A stretch of 64,000 bases of DNA from Halomonas alkaliantarctica (GCF_029854215.1 NZ_CP122961.1:3162001-3226000), one strand, 5' to 3'; positions 46,913-56,586 are shown, counted from the stretch's first letter. Made by a program: numbers and translations. Notes: generated by a model not told the origin, from the sequence alone.

Positions 46913-47131
46913 GGGAACCTCTCCTCAAATGCAGTCTGGCTAACCGAGCGCTGCAATTACTGTGTGGCATTGTCGGCAAGCTCATTGCCTTGCCGTTGAA
47001 TGCACCCAGGTTAACGGAGAGGAGCCACGAAGTGTTTTTGAAAACCGAGCCTTATCGCACGACTTTTTTTGTCAGTGGGCGTTTAGCAGTGATTTTTTTT
47101 GGTTGTACTTGGTAATTGCTTTTGGTGGGGC
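46913..47131. other. doeX-doeC intergenic region
   Basis: 219 bases without a gene. Contains a hairpin CGGCAAG / CTTGCCG (46974-46995) and two short poly-T tracts on the plus strand. A doeCD promoter is likely here, but no clear -10/-35 pair stands out. Confidence 0.5.
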
Positions 47132-47608
47132 CTAAAGAATGTCGTCGATATCAATGCCTATGGGAACGCGCTTTACGGTTTTGGTCACGATATAGGTGAA
47201 GTAGCGCTCGATACCGGCTTCAGAAACCAGCCACCTATCCATCAGGCGTTGATAGCTATCGATAGTGCGCGCTTCAAACTTCACCAAGTAATCCACCCCG
47301 CCCCCCACCGCCACGCACTCGGTAACTTCCGGGGTTTGCATCACCAGGGCTTCAAAACGGGTGAAGCTTTCGGCGTTGTGCTGTTTGAGTTCGATCTGCA
47401 CCCAGACAGGGTTGCGGGGCACCAATACCTCGCTATTGATGCGCGCACTGTACCCTTGGATAACGCCGGCTTTCTCCAGGCGTTTTACCCGCTCCCAGCA
47501 GGGGCTGACCGAGAGGTTGATCGCCTCGGCCAGCTTCGACTTGGTGATTCGCCCATCGCGGGAGAGGATGTCGAGAATTTTCAGATCGTATCGGTCAAGT
47601 TTCATCAT
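47132..47608 (-). CDS. doeX: DoeX, Lrp/AsnC-type regulator of ectoine degradation
   Basis: 158 residues: helix-turn-helix (LDRYDLKILDILSRDGRITKSKLAEAINLSVSPCWERV) and RAM domain (VQIELKQHNAESFTR). DoeX in Halomonas elongata binds the doe promoter and responds to N-alpha-acetyl-diaminobutyrate and diaminobutyrate. It follows doeB by eight bases. Confidence 0.92.
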   Translation of the reverse strand: MMKLDRYDLKILDILSRDGRITKSKLAEAINLSVSPCWERVKRLEKAGVIQGYSARINSEVLVPRNPVWVQIELKQHNAESFTRFEALVMQTPEVTECVAVGGGVDYLVKFEARTIDSYQRLMDRWLVSEAGIERYFTYIVTKTVKRVPIGIDIDDIL

Positions 47609-47616
47609 GCCGAGGG

Positions 47617-48648
47617 CTAAGCCTCCAGGCGTTCAACAACATCGGCAATCACCGCCAGGGTATCCCCCATATTGATCAATGAGGGCGCGCGGCGTGCCAT
47701 CAAAATACCGTCGCGCTCCGCTTTATAGGCGATCGGATCGGTGCCGCTGCGGGTCATGTCGTACACGTAAGCGATGGTTTGGCCTTTTTTCACTTCATCA
47801 CCCAGGGCCACCAATAGCTCTAACACGCCCGAGTGCTGGCTCTGTACGTAGCAGCTGGCGTCGGGCATATCGAGATACATCTGCCCACTTTCCGGCATTT
47901 CCACTTCGCCTTCTACCAGGCCATAGTGAACCAGGAAATTGCGCACGCCGCGCTCGGCAATGGCAATGCTTTGTGGGGTGGAAGTGCCGCCGCCGCCAAG
48001 CTCGGTGGCGACAAACACTTTACCCTGCCGCTCGCAGGCGGTGTCGAAGAGTTTTTCCGCATCCAGCTCAAACATCACCATGGCATAGGGGGCGCCGAAC
48101 GCTTTGGCACCTTCCAGCGCGGACTGCTGCTGCGCTTTGTTATCCAATACGTGGGACGCGCCGAAGGGGAGAATATCCAGCGTGCGGCCGCCCGAATGGA
48201 GGTCGAGCACCACGTCGCTCATTGGCACCATTACGCGGGTGAAGTAGTCGGCAATTTGCGGCGTAACGCTGCCGTTAGGGTCACCGGGAAAGCTACGATT
48301 GAGGTTTCCCTTGTCCATCGGTGAGGTGCGCTTGCCCGCCATGACCGCTGGCGTGTTCATGCACGGGACGATAATCACCCGCCCCGTCACGTCTTCTGCC
48401 TTCAGGGTTGATGAGAGTTTCAGCAGCGAGGTAATGCCCTCATATTCATCGCCGTGGTTGCCACCGGTCAGCAGTGCCGTGGGGCCATCGCCGTTTTTAA
48501 CCACGGTCACCGGAATCATCACCGCGCCCCAGGCAGACTCATCGGTAGAGATCGGCAGCTTTAAGAAGCCGTGCTGCACGCCATCAGCATCAAAATCAAC
48601 GGTGGCGGAAATGGGGCTAGGCCGCAGTGGGCTCGCTTGATCTGTCAT
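47617..48648 (-). CDS. doeB: N-alpha-acetyl-L-2,4-diaminobutyrate deacetylase DoeB
   Basis: 343-residue zinc deacylase of the succinylglutamate desuccinylase/aspartoacylase family. The metal site is in GGNHGDEYEG with the later LDLHSGG; SMDKGNLNR-like MDKGNLNRSFPG is present. It deacetylates the product of DoeA. Placed between doeA and doeX. Confidence 0.92.
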   Translation of the reverse strand: MTDQASPLRPSPISATVDFDADGVQHGFLKLPISTDESAWGAVMIPVTVVKNGDGPTALLTGGNHGDEYEGITSLLKLSSTLKAEDVTGRVIIVPCMNTPAVMAGKRTSPMDKGNLNRSFPGDPNGSVTPQIADYFTRVMVPMSDVVLDLHSGGRTLDILPFGASHVLDNKAQQQSALEGAKAFGAPYAMVMFELDAEKLFDTACERQGKVFVATELGGGGTSTPQSIAIAERGVRNFLVHYGLVEGEVEMPESGQMYLDMPDASCYVQSQHSGVLELLVALGDEVKKGQTIAYVYDMTRSGTDPIAYKAERDGILMARRAPSLINMGDTLAVIADVVERLEA

Positions 48649-48673
48649 TGGATGTTCCTTTGTTTACAAACCA

Positions 48674-49873
48674 CTACTTTACAAACAGCTGGCGCGGAAA
48701 ATTGGCCAGGGTTTCGCAGCCATCTTCGGTAATCAAGATGCTTTCGGTAATTTCCAAGCCCCAGTTTTCTTCCCAGAGCCCCGGCATAAAGTGAAACGTC
48801 ATGCCCGGCTCCAGAATAGTGTCATCCGAGGGGCGTAGGCTCATGGTGCGCTCGCCCCAATCGGGCGGGTACGAAATACCGATGGGATAACCACAGCGGG
48901 CACCGCCGCGGTCAAAGCCGTATTTATCCATTGCCGCACCCAGCGCCATGGCGATATCCGCCGTGCGGTTTCCGGGTTTGGCCACTGCCAAGCCGTTTTC
49001 AATGCCTTCCAAAAGAGCTGATTCCGCACGAATAAAATCCGTTGGCGGTGTGCCCAGAAATACGGTGCGCGACATCGGTGCGTGGTAGCGCTTAAACACC
49101 CCGGCAATCTCGAAGAAGGTACCTTCACCTTTGCGAAACGGCGTATCGTCCCAGGTCAGGTGCGGCGCGGCAGCATCCTTTCCAGTAGGCAGCATGGGCA
49201 CTATGGCAGGATAGTCGCCGCCAAATACTTTGCCGTTCTCATCCACAAAACCTTCAATCCCAACGCGGTAAATCTCTGACACCAGCTTGCTCTTGGGTAA
49301 GCCTGGCTCAATCACTTCCAGAATACGCGTATGCATACCTTCCACGATCTTGGCGGCAATGCGCATATAGGCCACTTCTTGCGGCGATTTGATCGCCCGG
49401 CACCAGTTCACCAAGGCGTTGGCATCCATAAAGCGCGCATGGGGTAGCTCGCGCAACAGGCTTAGATAGGCCTTGGCGGAGAAGTAGTAGTTATCCATTT
49501 CCATGCCCACTACCCCCAGATGCCAGCCGCGATCGGGCATGATCGACTGAGCCAGATACTCCATCGGGTGCATGTCCGGATTCTGTACATAGTAATCCGG
49601 ATAGTAGGTAATGTTGTCAGGATCAATCCAGCAGGTACGCAGGGCACCGTTGGCGTCCATGCGCCGTCCGAACCATACTGGCTCGCCTTCAAGGCCCACC
49701 AGCACACATTGATGCACATAAAACGACCAACCGTCGTAGCCGGTTAGCCAAGCCATATTGGAAGGGTCACTGACGATCAGAACGTCAATGCCACGACTGG
49801 CCATTTCAGCTCGCACTTTCCACAGGCGGGTAGCGTACTCTTCGCGCGTGAAAGGCAGGGAAACCTGAGTCAT
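48674..49873 (-). CDS. doeA: Ectoine hydrolase DoeA
   Basis: 399-residue creatinase/M24-fold enzyme that opens ectoine to N-alpha-acetyl-diaminobutyrate (and hydroxyectoine to its hydroxylated counterpart). SNMAWLTGYDGWSFYVHQ and the FFEIAGVFKRYHAPMSRT region are characteristic, with HFMPGLWEENWGLEITESI near the end. The ATG at 49873 gives MTQVSLPFTREEY, the usual start; a second ATG is 15 bases upstream. First gene of the leftward doe set. Confidence 0.92.
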   Translation of the reverse strand: MTQVSLPFTREEYATRLWKVRAEMASRGIDVLIVSDPSNMAWLTGYDGWSFYVHQCVLVGLEGEPVWFGRRMDANGALRTCWIDPDNITYYPDYYVQNPDMHPMEYLAQSIMPDRGWHLGVVGMEMDNYYFSAKAYLSLLRELPHARFMDANALVNWCRAIKSPQEVAYMRIAAKIVEGMHTRILEVIEPGLPKSKLVSEIYRVGIEGFVDENGKVFGGDYPAIVPMLPTGKDAAAPHLTWDDTPFRKGEGTFFEIAGVFKRYHAPMSRTVFLGTPPTDFIRAESALLEGIENGLAVAKPGNRTADIAMALGAAMDKYGFDRGGARCGYPIGISYPPDWGERTMSLRPSDDTILEPGMTFHFMPGLWEENWGLEITESILITEDGCETLANFPRQLFVK

Positions 49874-50178
49874 CGGGCAACTCGCCATTAAAGATCACCA
49901 AGAACCAGCGCTCTGCCTACTATAGGCACGCAACGCTGGGCCACAGGATCGACCTGGCCACCACCGATCAGGCGTCGGGGTTGCATCTGCCACGCTTGCA
50001 GCAGGCCCGCCAATGTCGTCTTGACCCGATACTAGCACCGACCCTTGGTTAGCGGTCAAAGGCTTTATGACAAAAAATGTATACGGCACCGTTATTTGCA
50101 CTAAGCGAGCTTGCAACGATCTTAAGTGCTCACCATGATAGCTTGTAGTAATGACACTTTTATCAAGAGGGGAACAAG
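49874..50178. promoter_or_regulatory. Divergent promoter region of doeA and ghrA
   Basis: About 305 bases without a convincing gene (a 73-codon open frame is not supported by a start site or family). The doe promoter and any DoeX site must lie here; I could not pick a clear motif. The ghrA side has an AGAGGGG ribosome site. Confidence 0.55.
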
Positions 50179-51114
50179 ATGAAAATTGTTGTGCATACTG
50201 GTGAGGCTGAACAGTGGCAAGCGGCGCTTGCTGAAGCGCTACCCCAAGCCACCGTCCTCACCAGTGAAGCGCCAGCGGATGAGCGTAAAGATGCTGACTA
50301 TCTCGCCATCTGGAAAGCTCCCGCCCATTTGCTGCAAGAGCAGACCCAGCTCAAAGGCATCATCAATTTAGGCGCTGGGGTAGATTACCTGCTGAAAACG
50401 CCAGGCCTGCCCAGTGATGTGCCGATTGTAAAATTGCGCGATGCGGGTATGGGCGAGCTGATGGCCGATTACGCCCTGTATGGCGTGCTGCACTTCTACC
50501 GCAGTATGGATCGTTATCTAGAGCAACAGCAGAGCGCCACCTGGAAATCGCAAGAGGTGGTGGAAAAAAACCAGTGGCCGGTGGGCGTATTAGGCTTGGG
50601 GGCTATTGGCAGCTTCGTGGCCAACGCCCTGCAGCAAGCAGGTTTCCCAGTTCTGGGATGGAGCCGCTCCCCAAAGCAGATCAGCGGCGTGGACTGTTTT
50701 CATGGCGATGACGGGCTAACCGAGCTGCTCGGCCAAGTGCGAAGTCTTATCACTATTCTCCCCGATACGGCGGCGACTCAACATATTCTCAACGCCGAGC
50801 GGCTGGCTCAACTGCCCCAAGGGGCTAGCGTGATTAACCCAGGACGGGGAAGTTTGATCGATGAACAGGCGCTTCTGGACGCACTAGGGAGCGGCAATCA
50901 GTCTGGCCACTTACGGGGTGCCCTGCTGGATGTATTCCATGAAGAGCCGTTACCTGCTGACAATCCGCTTTGGCAGCACCCCAAGGTAATTGTTACACCA
51001 CATATGGCGGCGCCTACCCCGCTAAACGATGCCATCGACCAGGTGATCTCTTACCTGCATGCCTTTGAATCGGGTGAAAAACTCTCCACGATCAACCCGG
51101 AGGCTGGCTACTGA
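50179..51114 (+). CDS. ghrA: Glyoxylate/hydroxypyruvate reductase A-like (D-2-hydroxyacid dehydrogenase)
   Basis: 311 residues with Rossmann loop GVLGLGAIGSFVANAL, substrate-site NPGRGSLIDEQAL, catalytic HEEPLP segment and PHMAAPT with the active-site His. GhrA reduces glyoxylate or hydroxypyruvate with NADPH. It is divergent from doeA, but a link to ectoine use is not shown. Confidence 0.88.
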   Translation: MKIVVHTGEAEQWQAALAEALPQATVLTSEAPADERKDADYLAIWKAPAHLLQEQTQLKGIINLGAGVDYLLKTPGLPSDVPIVKLRDAGMGELMADYALYGVLHFYRSMDRYLEQQQSATWKSQEVVEKNQWPVGVLGLGAIGSFVANALQQAGFPVLGWSRSPKQISGVDCFHGDDGLTELLGQVRSLITILPDTAATQHILNAERLAQLPQGASVINPGRGSLIDEQALLDALGSGNQSGHLRGALLDVFHEEPLPADNPLWQHPKVIVTPHMAAPTPLNDAIDQVISYLHAFESGEKLSTINPEAGY

Positions 51115-51207
51115 CGCCACACCCTGCCCCGGTTATACTGGGTGGCTTGGAGAACCAAGTGCTCATTAAAGGCTCTTAGGAAGATACCGCTTATGGAGGA
51201 AGAGCCC

Positions 51208-51927
51208 TTGGTCAATGTAATAGCAAGACTGCCAAGCCGCGTGCTTGCAGGTATGGGATTGAGTCTCGCCGCCCTCTGTTTTAGTGACATGGTGTTAGCA
51301 GCAGACACACTCAAAGAGCCGCAGCCCTTTGAAGCCCAGTACCGGCTTGAGGTTCGTGATTGGCCGGGGGCTACCATTACCCATAACCTCTCTAACGAAG
51401 GGAATCACTGGCTAAGCGATATGCGCTTTTCAATCACCGTGGCGCGCGGCCAGGAGTTCAGCCGTTTTTCGATTGATGGCGATGAGACTCACGCACTGCT
51501 CTTTAACAGCAGCTATTCAGTGCTGGGCGTGGGTGATAGCTACCAACTAAACGAGAACGATATTCCAACCCTGGATCGTCAAACGGCGCTGTTTGACCTC
51601 TCGCGCCGGGCCGGTCACGAGAACTGCACAGAGAGCGCTCCCTGCGCGATTGAGTTTGTCGATCAAAAAGGGCGCGATGAGCACTTTCAATACTATGTCA
51701 GTGAACAGAATGTTGATGTCCCAGCGACCATCAGCGTACCTGCTGGTGAGTTTGAAACGCTGAGTGTATCGCTGATCGATACAGAGAAGCCTGATCGCAT
51801 GCTACAGATAAACTTTCACCCAGACTGGCCTGGGCTGATCCTCTCCGCGGTGTACCAAAAAGAGGGACGCCGCGAAACGCAGCTGACTTTAACTAACTTC
51901 AACCCAAACGGTGGCGCGACGCCTTAA
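51208..51927 (+). CDS. DUF3108 periplasmic protein
   Basis: 239 residues with a signal peptide (about 30 residues, ending MVLAA). The core EAQYRLEVRDWPGATITHNL and the PAGEFETLSVSLIDTE are typical of DUF3108, a family of unknown function. I chose the TTG at 51208 because a perfect GGAGGA lies seven bases upstream; ATG at 51193 or further upstream is possible. The stop lies directly before lysO. Confidence 0.78.
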   Translation: MVNVIARLPSRVLAGMGLSLAALCFSDMVLAADTLKEPQPFEAQYRLEVRDWPGATITHNLSNEGNHWLSDMRFSITVARGQEFSRFSIDGDETHALLFNSSYSVLGVGDSYQLNENDIPTLDRQTALFDLSRRAGHENCTESAPCAIEFVDQKGRDEHFQYYVSEQNVDVPATISVPAGEFETLSVSLIDTEKPDRMLQINFHPDWPGLILSAVYQKEGRRETQLTLTNFNPNGGATP

Positions 51928-52860
51928 ATGCTTTCCGGTTTATTAATTGTTCTACTCCCGCTTTTTCTTGGCTATCTGGTTCGCGTTCGCTCCAAACGGT
52001 TACAGAACTTGATCAACCGAGCTGTTAATAGCTCGGTTTATCTGATTCTTCTGTTCATGGGAGTAGGTCTGGCCGGGCTTGAAAACCTTACCAGCCAGCT
52101 TTCGCGCTTGGGCGGTAACGCCTTGCTGTTATTTAGCATTACCACGCTGTTTAACTTAGCAGCACTATGGTGGCTATCGCGTCGGCTATCCCTTAAAGCA
52201 GGCAACTCACCGGTGGTAAAGAATGCTCCTACCAGCAAGCTGGCGGCCATGCAGGGGTCGCTGTTATTGGTCGCCGTGGTGGCTGGGGGCGTTACCGCTG
52301 GCCTACTGCTGGGGCCACTCCTGGGTGAAAGACTTTTCAATACCGCGGATTTACTGGCTGAATGGGTGCTCTACCTGCTGCTGGCTCTGATTGGTTGCCA
52401 GTTGCGTAACTCCGGCATGCCACTCAGGCAAATCTTACTCAACCGCATGGGGCTGTCGATTGCGGTGACGTTGGCTATCAGTTCCCTGCTCGCAGGTCTA
52501 GTAGCCGCCCCGCTGCTCTCGCTAAGCTGGAACGAAGGCCTGGCGATGGCGTCAGGCTTTGGCTGGTACTCGCTTTCAGCGATTCTAATTGGTGACCAGC
52601 TAGGCCCGCTGATGGGCGGTGTGGCGTTCTTCAACGACCTGACCCGGGAACTGCTGGCGTTTATCCTGATTCCGCTGGTGATCCACCGCCATACTGCACT
52701 GGCGATTGGCTACGGCGGGGCCACCTCCATGGATTTCACCCTGCCGGTGATTCAGCAGCACGGCGGCGTGGCCTGCGTGCCCATTGCCGTGGTCAGTGGG
52801 TTTATCCTTTCACTGCTCTCCCCACCGCTAATTCTGTTCTTTCTTTCGCTTTCGGGTTAG
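51928..52860 (+). CDS. lysO: LysO-family lysine exporter
   Basis: 310 residues, about eight to ten helices of the DUF340/LysO (YbjE) family that exports lysine and its toxic analogue thialysine. The N-terminal helix VLLPLFLGYLVR, GLENLTSQL and the second-half FGWYSLSAILIGDQLGPLMGGVAFFNDLTRELLAF are typical. It starts at the base after the DUF3108 stop. Export of diaminobutyrate from the doe pathway could be imagined but is speculation. Confidence 0.87.
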   Translation: MLSGLLIVLLPLFLGYLVRVRSKRLQNLINRAVNSSVYLILLFMGVGLAGLENLTSQLSRLGGNALLLFSITTLFNLAALWWLSRRLSLKAGNSPVVKNAPTSKLAAMQGSLLLVAVVAGGVTAGLLLGPLLGERLFNTADLLAEWVLYLLLALIGCQLRNSGMPLRQILLNRMGLSIAVTLAISSLLAGLVAAPLLSLSWNEGLAMASGFGWYSLSAILIGDQLGPLMGGVAFFNDLTRELLAFILIPLVIHRHTALAIGYGGATSMDFTLPVIQQHGGVACVPIAVVSGFILSLLSPPLILFFLSLSG

Positions 52861-53013
52861 CGGGCTTTCGCTCAAAGGGCCCAGCGTCTACCTTTCATGG
52901 GAGCCACACTGAGATCTACAGGCAGTAGGTCAGGAGCCATCGCTAAGCAGTAGAAATACGTTTAAACATTCGTTGCTCCTGGGTGTTTACCGTTCAAGGA
53001 CGACAGGTGAAAT

Positions 53014-53886
53014 ATGGCAGGCGCAAGCAGTATATTGATAGCGCTAGCGGCCTTTTGCTGGGGGATATCCGGAGGAATCGCAGGCATTTTGTTAGACGAC
53101 GGCTGGGATGCAGCAGTCGTGTCATTTTATCGCGGGTTTGTAGGGCTTCTTTTTGCACTTATGTGGCTGCTGCTTCAACGTCGGCATAGCGGCCTGAACA
53201 GCACGCGGCTTTGGTTCTGGTCGGTGGTTGCAGGCCTGGGCGTCGCTGGCAACTTTACGTTCTATTTTCTTAGTATTGAGTATGGCAATGTGGCGGTCGC
53301 TGCCACCTTGATGTATTGCGCCCCTGTTTTTGTCTATCTCGTCTCATTTACCCTCAAACTTGAACGTCCCACGGTTGCCAAGTGGCTGGCCATAGCGCTG
53401 GTCATGGTGGGTATCGTGCTGTTAACCAAGCTGTATGCCATTAGCGCTAGTGGCCTTTCGTTACTTGGCGTAGGCACCGGGCTGCTTGCCGGGCTCTCAT
53501 ACGCCGCGTTCATTTTTGGTTTCAAATATGCCGCGCCCCATGGCAGTCCCCAGGCAATTCTTTCGGTTGCCTTCACCGTGCTGGCCATCGCACTGCTGTT
53601 GCCAACCGATGTTAACCAGGCTGTCAGCGTCATCAACGCACCGGAGCTGCCGCTGTTTGTAGCGCTGGGCATTCTCGGCGCTGGGCTATCTTTTCTGCTC
53701 TACGTGGTGGGTATCAAGCATGCGGCGCCTGCGCTGGCCTCCATGATTGCCATGGTCGAGCCAATCACCGCTACCCTGTTTGGAGTAGCGGTGTTAAACG
53801 AAAGCCTGGGTGTTATTCAAATGGTAGGCATGGGGTTGATATTAGTGACAGTAACAGCGCTCAGCGTCACATCCAGTCGCCATTAA
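53014..53886 (+). CDS. EamA-family (DMT) transporter
   Basis: 290 residues with two EamA repeats and about ten helices (FCWGISGGIAGI at the start, LASMIAMVEPITATLFGVAVLNESLG in the second repeat). Exporter of an unknown metabolite. ATG at 53014 follows ACAGGTGAAAT. Confidence 0.87.
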   Translation: MAGASSILIALAAFCWGISGGIAGILLDDGWDAAVVSFYRGFVGLLFALMWLLLQRRHSGLNSTRLWFWSVVAGLGVAGNFTFYFLSIEYGNVAVAATLMYCAPVFVYLVSFTLKLERPTVAKWLAIALVMVGIVLLTKLYAISASGLSLLGVGTGLLAGLSYAAFIFGFKYAAPHGSPQAILSVAFTVLAIALLLPTDVNQAVSVINAPELPLFVALGILGAGLSFLLYVVGIKHAAPALASMIAMVEPITATLFGVAVLNESLGVIQMVGMGLILVTVTALSVTSSRH

Positions 53887-53928
53887 CCGGTTAATCAGCG
53901 GGTACATCATAGCGCATCAGGCAAGCCG

Positions 53929-54144
53929 TCAGATCTTCTCGGCAATGCGATGGGCTAGCTTATGAATAAAGGGCCCGCTGATAAACGCGATGATTCCCGC
54001 AGCAGGCCAAGCAAGCAGCCAGGCATGCATCCAGATGCCAACAAAATCAGCATGCGTCCCGATATTCACGTAGGTCACCCAGGCAGACATAATCAGCGAT
54101 AGCGTAAACGACATGAGAATAGCGAAGATAATTCTGTGTTTCAT
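53929..54144 (-). CDS. DUF2798 small membrane protein
   Basis: 71 residues, two hydrophobic helices (FAILMSFTLSLIMSAWVTYVN, LLAWPAAGIIAFISGPF). Unknown function. ATG at 54144; a longer start at 54186 is less likely. Divergent from the LysR gene, which may regulate it. Confidence 0.8.
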   Translation of the reverse strand: MKHRIIFAILMSFTLSLIMSAWVTYVNIGTHADFVGIWMHAWLLAWPAAGIIAFISGPFIHKLAHRIAEKI

Positions 54145-54243
54145 GGCAGTCCCTGAGGGCGGTGATGAGTGCAGGCAGATTAGCAAACATCCATAATGGT
54201 AATATATGCCAATATATGAGAACTCATTTTACAGAATTGCAAA

Positions 54244-55146
54244 ATGCGTAAACCCTCCTTAGATGACCTAAATATCTTTATCGTGGCGGCCAATCAACGC
54301 AGTCTCACGGCTGCGGCGGCAACGCTAAAAATGACGATTGCTACCGTGTCGCGGCGCATAAGCGCACTAGAGGCCACGTTAGGCGTTGAGTTGCTCTATC
54401 GCTCAACCAAGGGGTTAACGTTGACGCCTCACGGTGAGTCCTACTACCGCGAGTGCGAGGAGCTGGTACGCGCGCTGGATCAGCGTATTTTAGATCTCGA
54501 TCAGACGCTGCATAGCCTGAGCGGGCCGTTGAAGATTATGGCGCCCGTCAATTTGGGCAGCGGGCCGCTGGATGCGTTTTGGCGTCACTTTATCCACCGC
54601 TATCCTGAGATTGCACTCACTATTGAGTTGGATAACAACGTGGTCGATATTCGCGATCACCAAGCGGATATTGCGCTTCGCTCTGGGCCACAAAAAGATT
54701 CGACGCTGATACAGAAATACCTGGGCTATATAGAGCCGATTTTGGTGGCTTCACCGACGATGAAGCACCCTATTCCCAGTATGGTAAAGGGACTACAGGC
54801 GTGCCCCAGCGTGGCAGCAAAGATGTTTAGCGAGTGGCAGCTGTTCCATCAAGAGGGTACTCAGCACGCTTGTCACAAGAGCCATTTTCATATTAGTAAC
54901 GATATGAATATTGTGCTTAATCTCACTCTATCGGGGGCAGGCATCTCATTGATGCCCGCCAGTATGGTAGCGAACAGCTTACAAGCGGGAGAGTTAATAC
55001 GGGTGCTCCCTGAGTGGCGGGGGCGTCACAGAGAGATCTTTTTGGTATGGCCCTATCGGCGTAGCCTTTCAGCGCGGGCCAAGCTATTTCGCAGCGAGTT
55101 AATTGAATTTCTTAGCCACCAATCCTGGTTTCACTCTGCTGATTAG
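54244..55146 (+). CDS. LysR-family transcriptional regulator
   Basis: 300 residues; N-terminal helix-turn-helix (DDLNIFIVAANQRSLTAAAATLKMTIATVSRRISALEATLG) and C-terminal effector-binding domain. DUF2798 divergent from LysR is a common pair. Confidence 0.93.
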   Translation: MRKPSLDDLNIFIVAANQRSLTAAAATLKMTIATVSRRISALEATLGVELLYRSTKGLTLTPHGESYYRECEELVRALDQRILDLDQTLHSLSGPLKIMAPVNLGSGPLDAFWRHFIHRYPEIALTIELDNNVVDIRDHQADIALRSGPQKDSTLIQKYLGYIEPILVASPTMKHPIPSMVKGLQACPSVAAKMFSEWQLFHQEGTQHACHKSHFHISNDMNIVLNLTLSGAGISLMPASMVANSLQAGELIRVLPEWRGRHREIFLVWPYRRSLSARAKLFRSELIEFLSHQSWFHSAD

Positions 55147-55180
55147 GCTTTCTGTACGAAGAAGACACACTCAACAACGC

Positions 55181-55594
55181 TCAGATTTCTGCTTTGGTAC
55201 CTCTTGTTACAGATGGCCTATTAAGTTCACTGGCTTGAATAGAGCCTAGAAGCTCCTTTCTGATAGCTTGCAGGTCAGCGATTCTGTTTTCGATTTTGGC
55301 TAACCTTTCACGCTGAGTAGCCAGGGTTTCCGGACAAAAAGCCGCCCCCTCTTTCAACCGCATGCATTCCGGAAACGTACTGATTTCATCGAGATTGAAC
55401 CCGCTAGTAATCAGCCGCTGTATCTGCTTGACCTGGGTAATCGCTATAACCGAAAACACTCGATAGCCGTTTTCTGAACGCGAAGAATCAAGCAGATCAT
55501 GCGCGTCATAGTGCCGTATCGAGCGGATACTGGCACCCGTTTCCCGAGAGAGCCGTCCGATTCTGAGCGGCGGTTTGGCACTACTTTTAGCCAC
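55181..55594 (-). CDS. MerR-family regulator (uncharacterised)
   Basis: 137 residues; the winged helix RIGRLSRETGASIRSIRHYDAHDLL is MerR-like, followed by dimerisation helices and two cysteines (FPECMRLKEGAAFC). GTG at 55594 is preceded by AGGAG at six bases; ATG starts at 55600 or 55612 are also possible. Divergent from the alpha/beta hydrolase gene and possibly its regulator. Confidence 0.82.
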   Translation of the reverse strand: MAKSSAKPPLRIGRLSRETGASIRSIRHYDAHDLLDSSRSENGYRVFSVIAITQVKQIQRLITSGFNLDEISTFPECMRLKEGAAFCPETLATQRERLAKIENRIADLQAIRKELLGSIQASELNRPSVTRGTKAEI

Positions 55595-55680
55595 GATCAT
55601 CTCCTCTTGCATTTAGCGCTTGACCCTAACACCAATGTCACAGTTTACGCTGACCACTTCCATATAACCATGAGGTGCTA

Positions 55681-56586
55681 ATGATGTCTGTGTCCAAGTT
55701 TTATCGCTCGTTTTTTGCATTTATTACCGCTGGTTTTTTGTTAGCTTTTTCACTAGCGGCTCTTGCAGAAACAACCCATTATGAGGTCGCTTCAAGCGAC
55801 GGCGTTTCTATTGCTGTGCAAGAGTCTGGCGACCCTGAAGGCCAACCTATTGTCTTTATTCATGGATACCTGGGCAGCCACCTAAATTGGGAGCCACAGG
55901 TTAACAGTCCGCTTTTGCAAAAATATCGACTCATTACCTATGATCTTCGCGGGCACGGTTTGTCTGACAAGCCAGAAGAAGCTATCGCGTACAGCGACGG
56001 ACGCCGGTGGGCGGATGATCTTGCCGCGGTCGTTAGCGCATCAAATGCCCAGCAGCCCATACTGGTAGGCTGGTCATTGGGAGGCGCAGTTATCTCTAAC
56101 TACCTGAACTATTACGATGATCGCAACATCAGCGGTGCAGTGTATGTCGATGGTGTCGTCGAGCTTAATTCTGAACAGATCACTTCTCATCCTGAAATCT
56201 ATCAGGAACTGGTCTCAGAAAACCTGAAAACCCACTTAGAGGCAACTCGTGATTTCCTGCGCCTATGTTTTAACCAGCAACCGGAAAGCGCCACTTTTCA
56301 GCTTCTACTGGCTAATGCAGCGCTAGCCTCCTGGGATATGCAGGAAAATGTTCAATCCATGAGCATCTCATTGGCAGGACTTAGCAAAACGGATCAACCC
56401 ATTCTGATGCTGTATGGTAAAAAAGATGCGTTGGTGCAGGTGGATGCGTCGATCAGCCGCGCAAAAGAAGTGAATCCCAATGTTGAAACGCTACTCTATG
56501 AAAACTCAGGACATGCGCCGTTTATAGAAGAGAGCACGCGTTTCAATCAGGATCTGACAACGTTTATTGAAGGCACCTCCCACTAA
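55681..56586 (+). CDS. Secreted alpha/beta hydrolase
   Basis: 301 residues with an N-terminal signal peptide (cleavage near ALAE). Oxyanion region HGYLGSHLNWEPQ, nucleophile in GWSLGG, acid in PILMLYGKKDALV, and His in NSGHAPFIEE form the usual triad. Class of hydrolases or peroxidases; substrate unknown. ATG at 55681 or 55684 is equally good. Divergent from the MerR gene. Confidence 0.85.
   Translation: MMSVSKFYRSFFAFITAGFLLAFSLAALAETTHYEVASSDGVSIAVQESGDPEGQPIVFIHGYLGSHLNWEPQVNSPLLQKYRLITYDLRGHGLSDKPEEAIAYSDGRRWADDLAAVVSASNAQQPILVGWSLGGAVISNYLNYYDDRNISGAVYVDGVVELNSEQITSHPEIYQELVSENLKTHLEATRDFLRLCFNQQPESATFQLLLANAALASWDMQENVQSMSISLAGLSKTDQPILMLYGKKDALVQVDASISRAKEVNPNVETLLYENSGHAPFIEESTRFNQDLTTFIEGTSH

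Noticed and set aside
49895..50116. 73-codon open frame in the doeA-ghrA gap
   Set aside because: No recognisable family or good ribosome site, and it lies in the expected promoter region.
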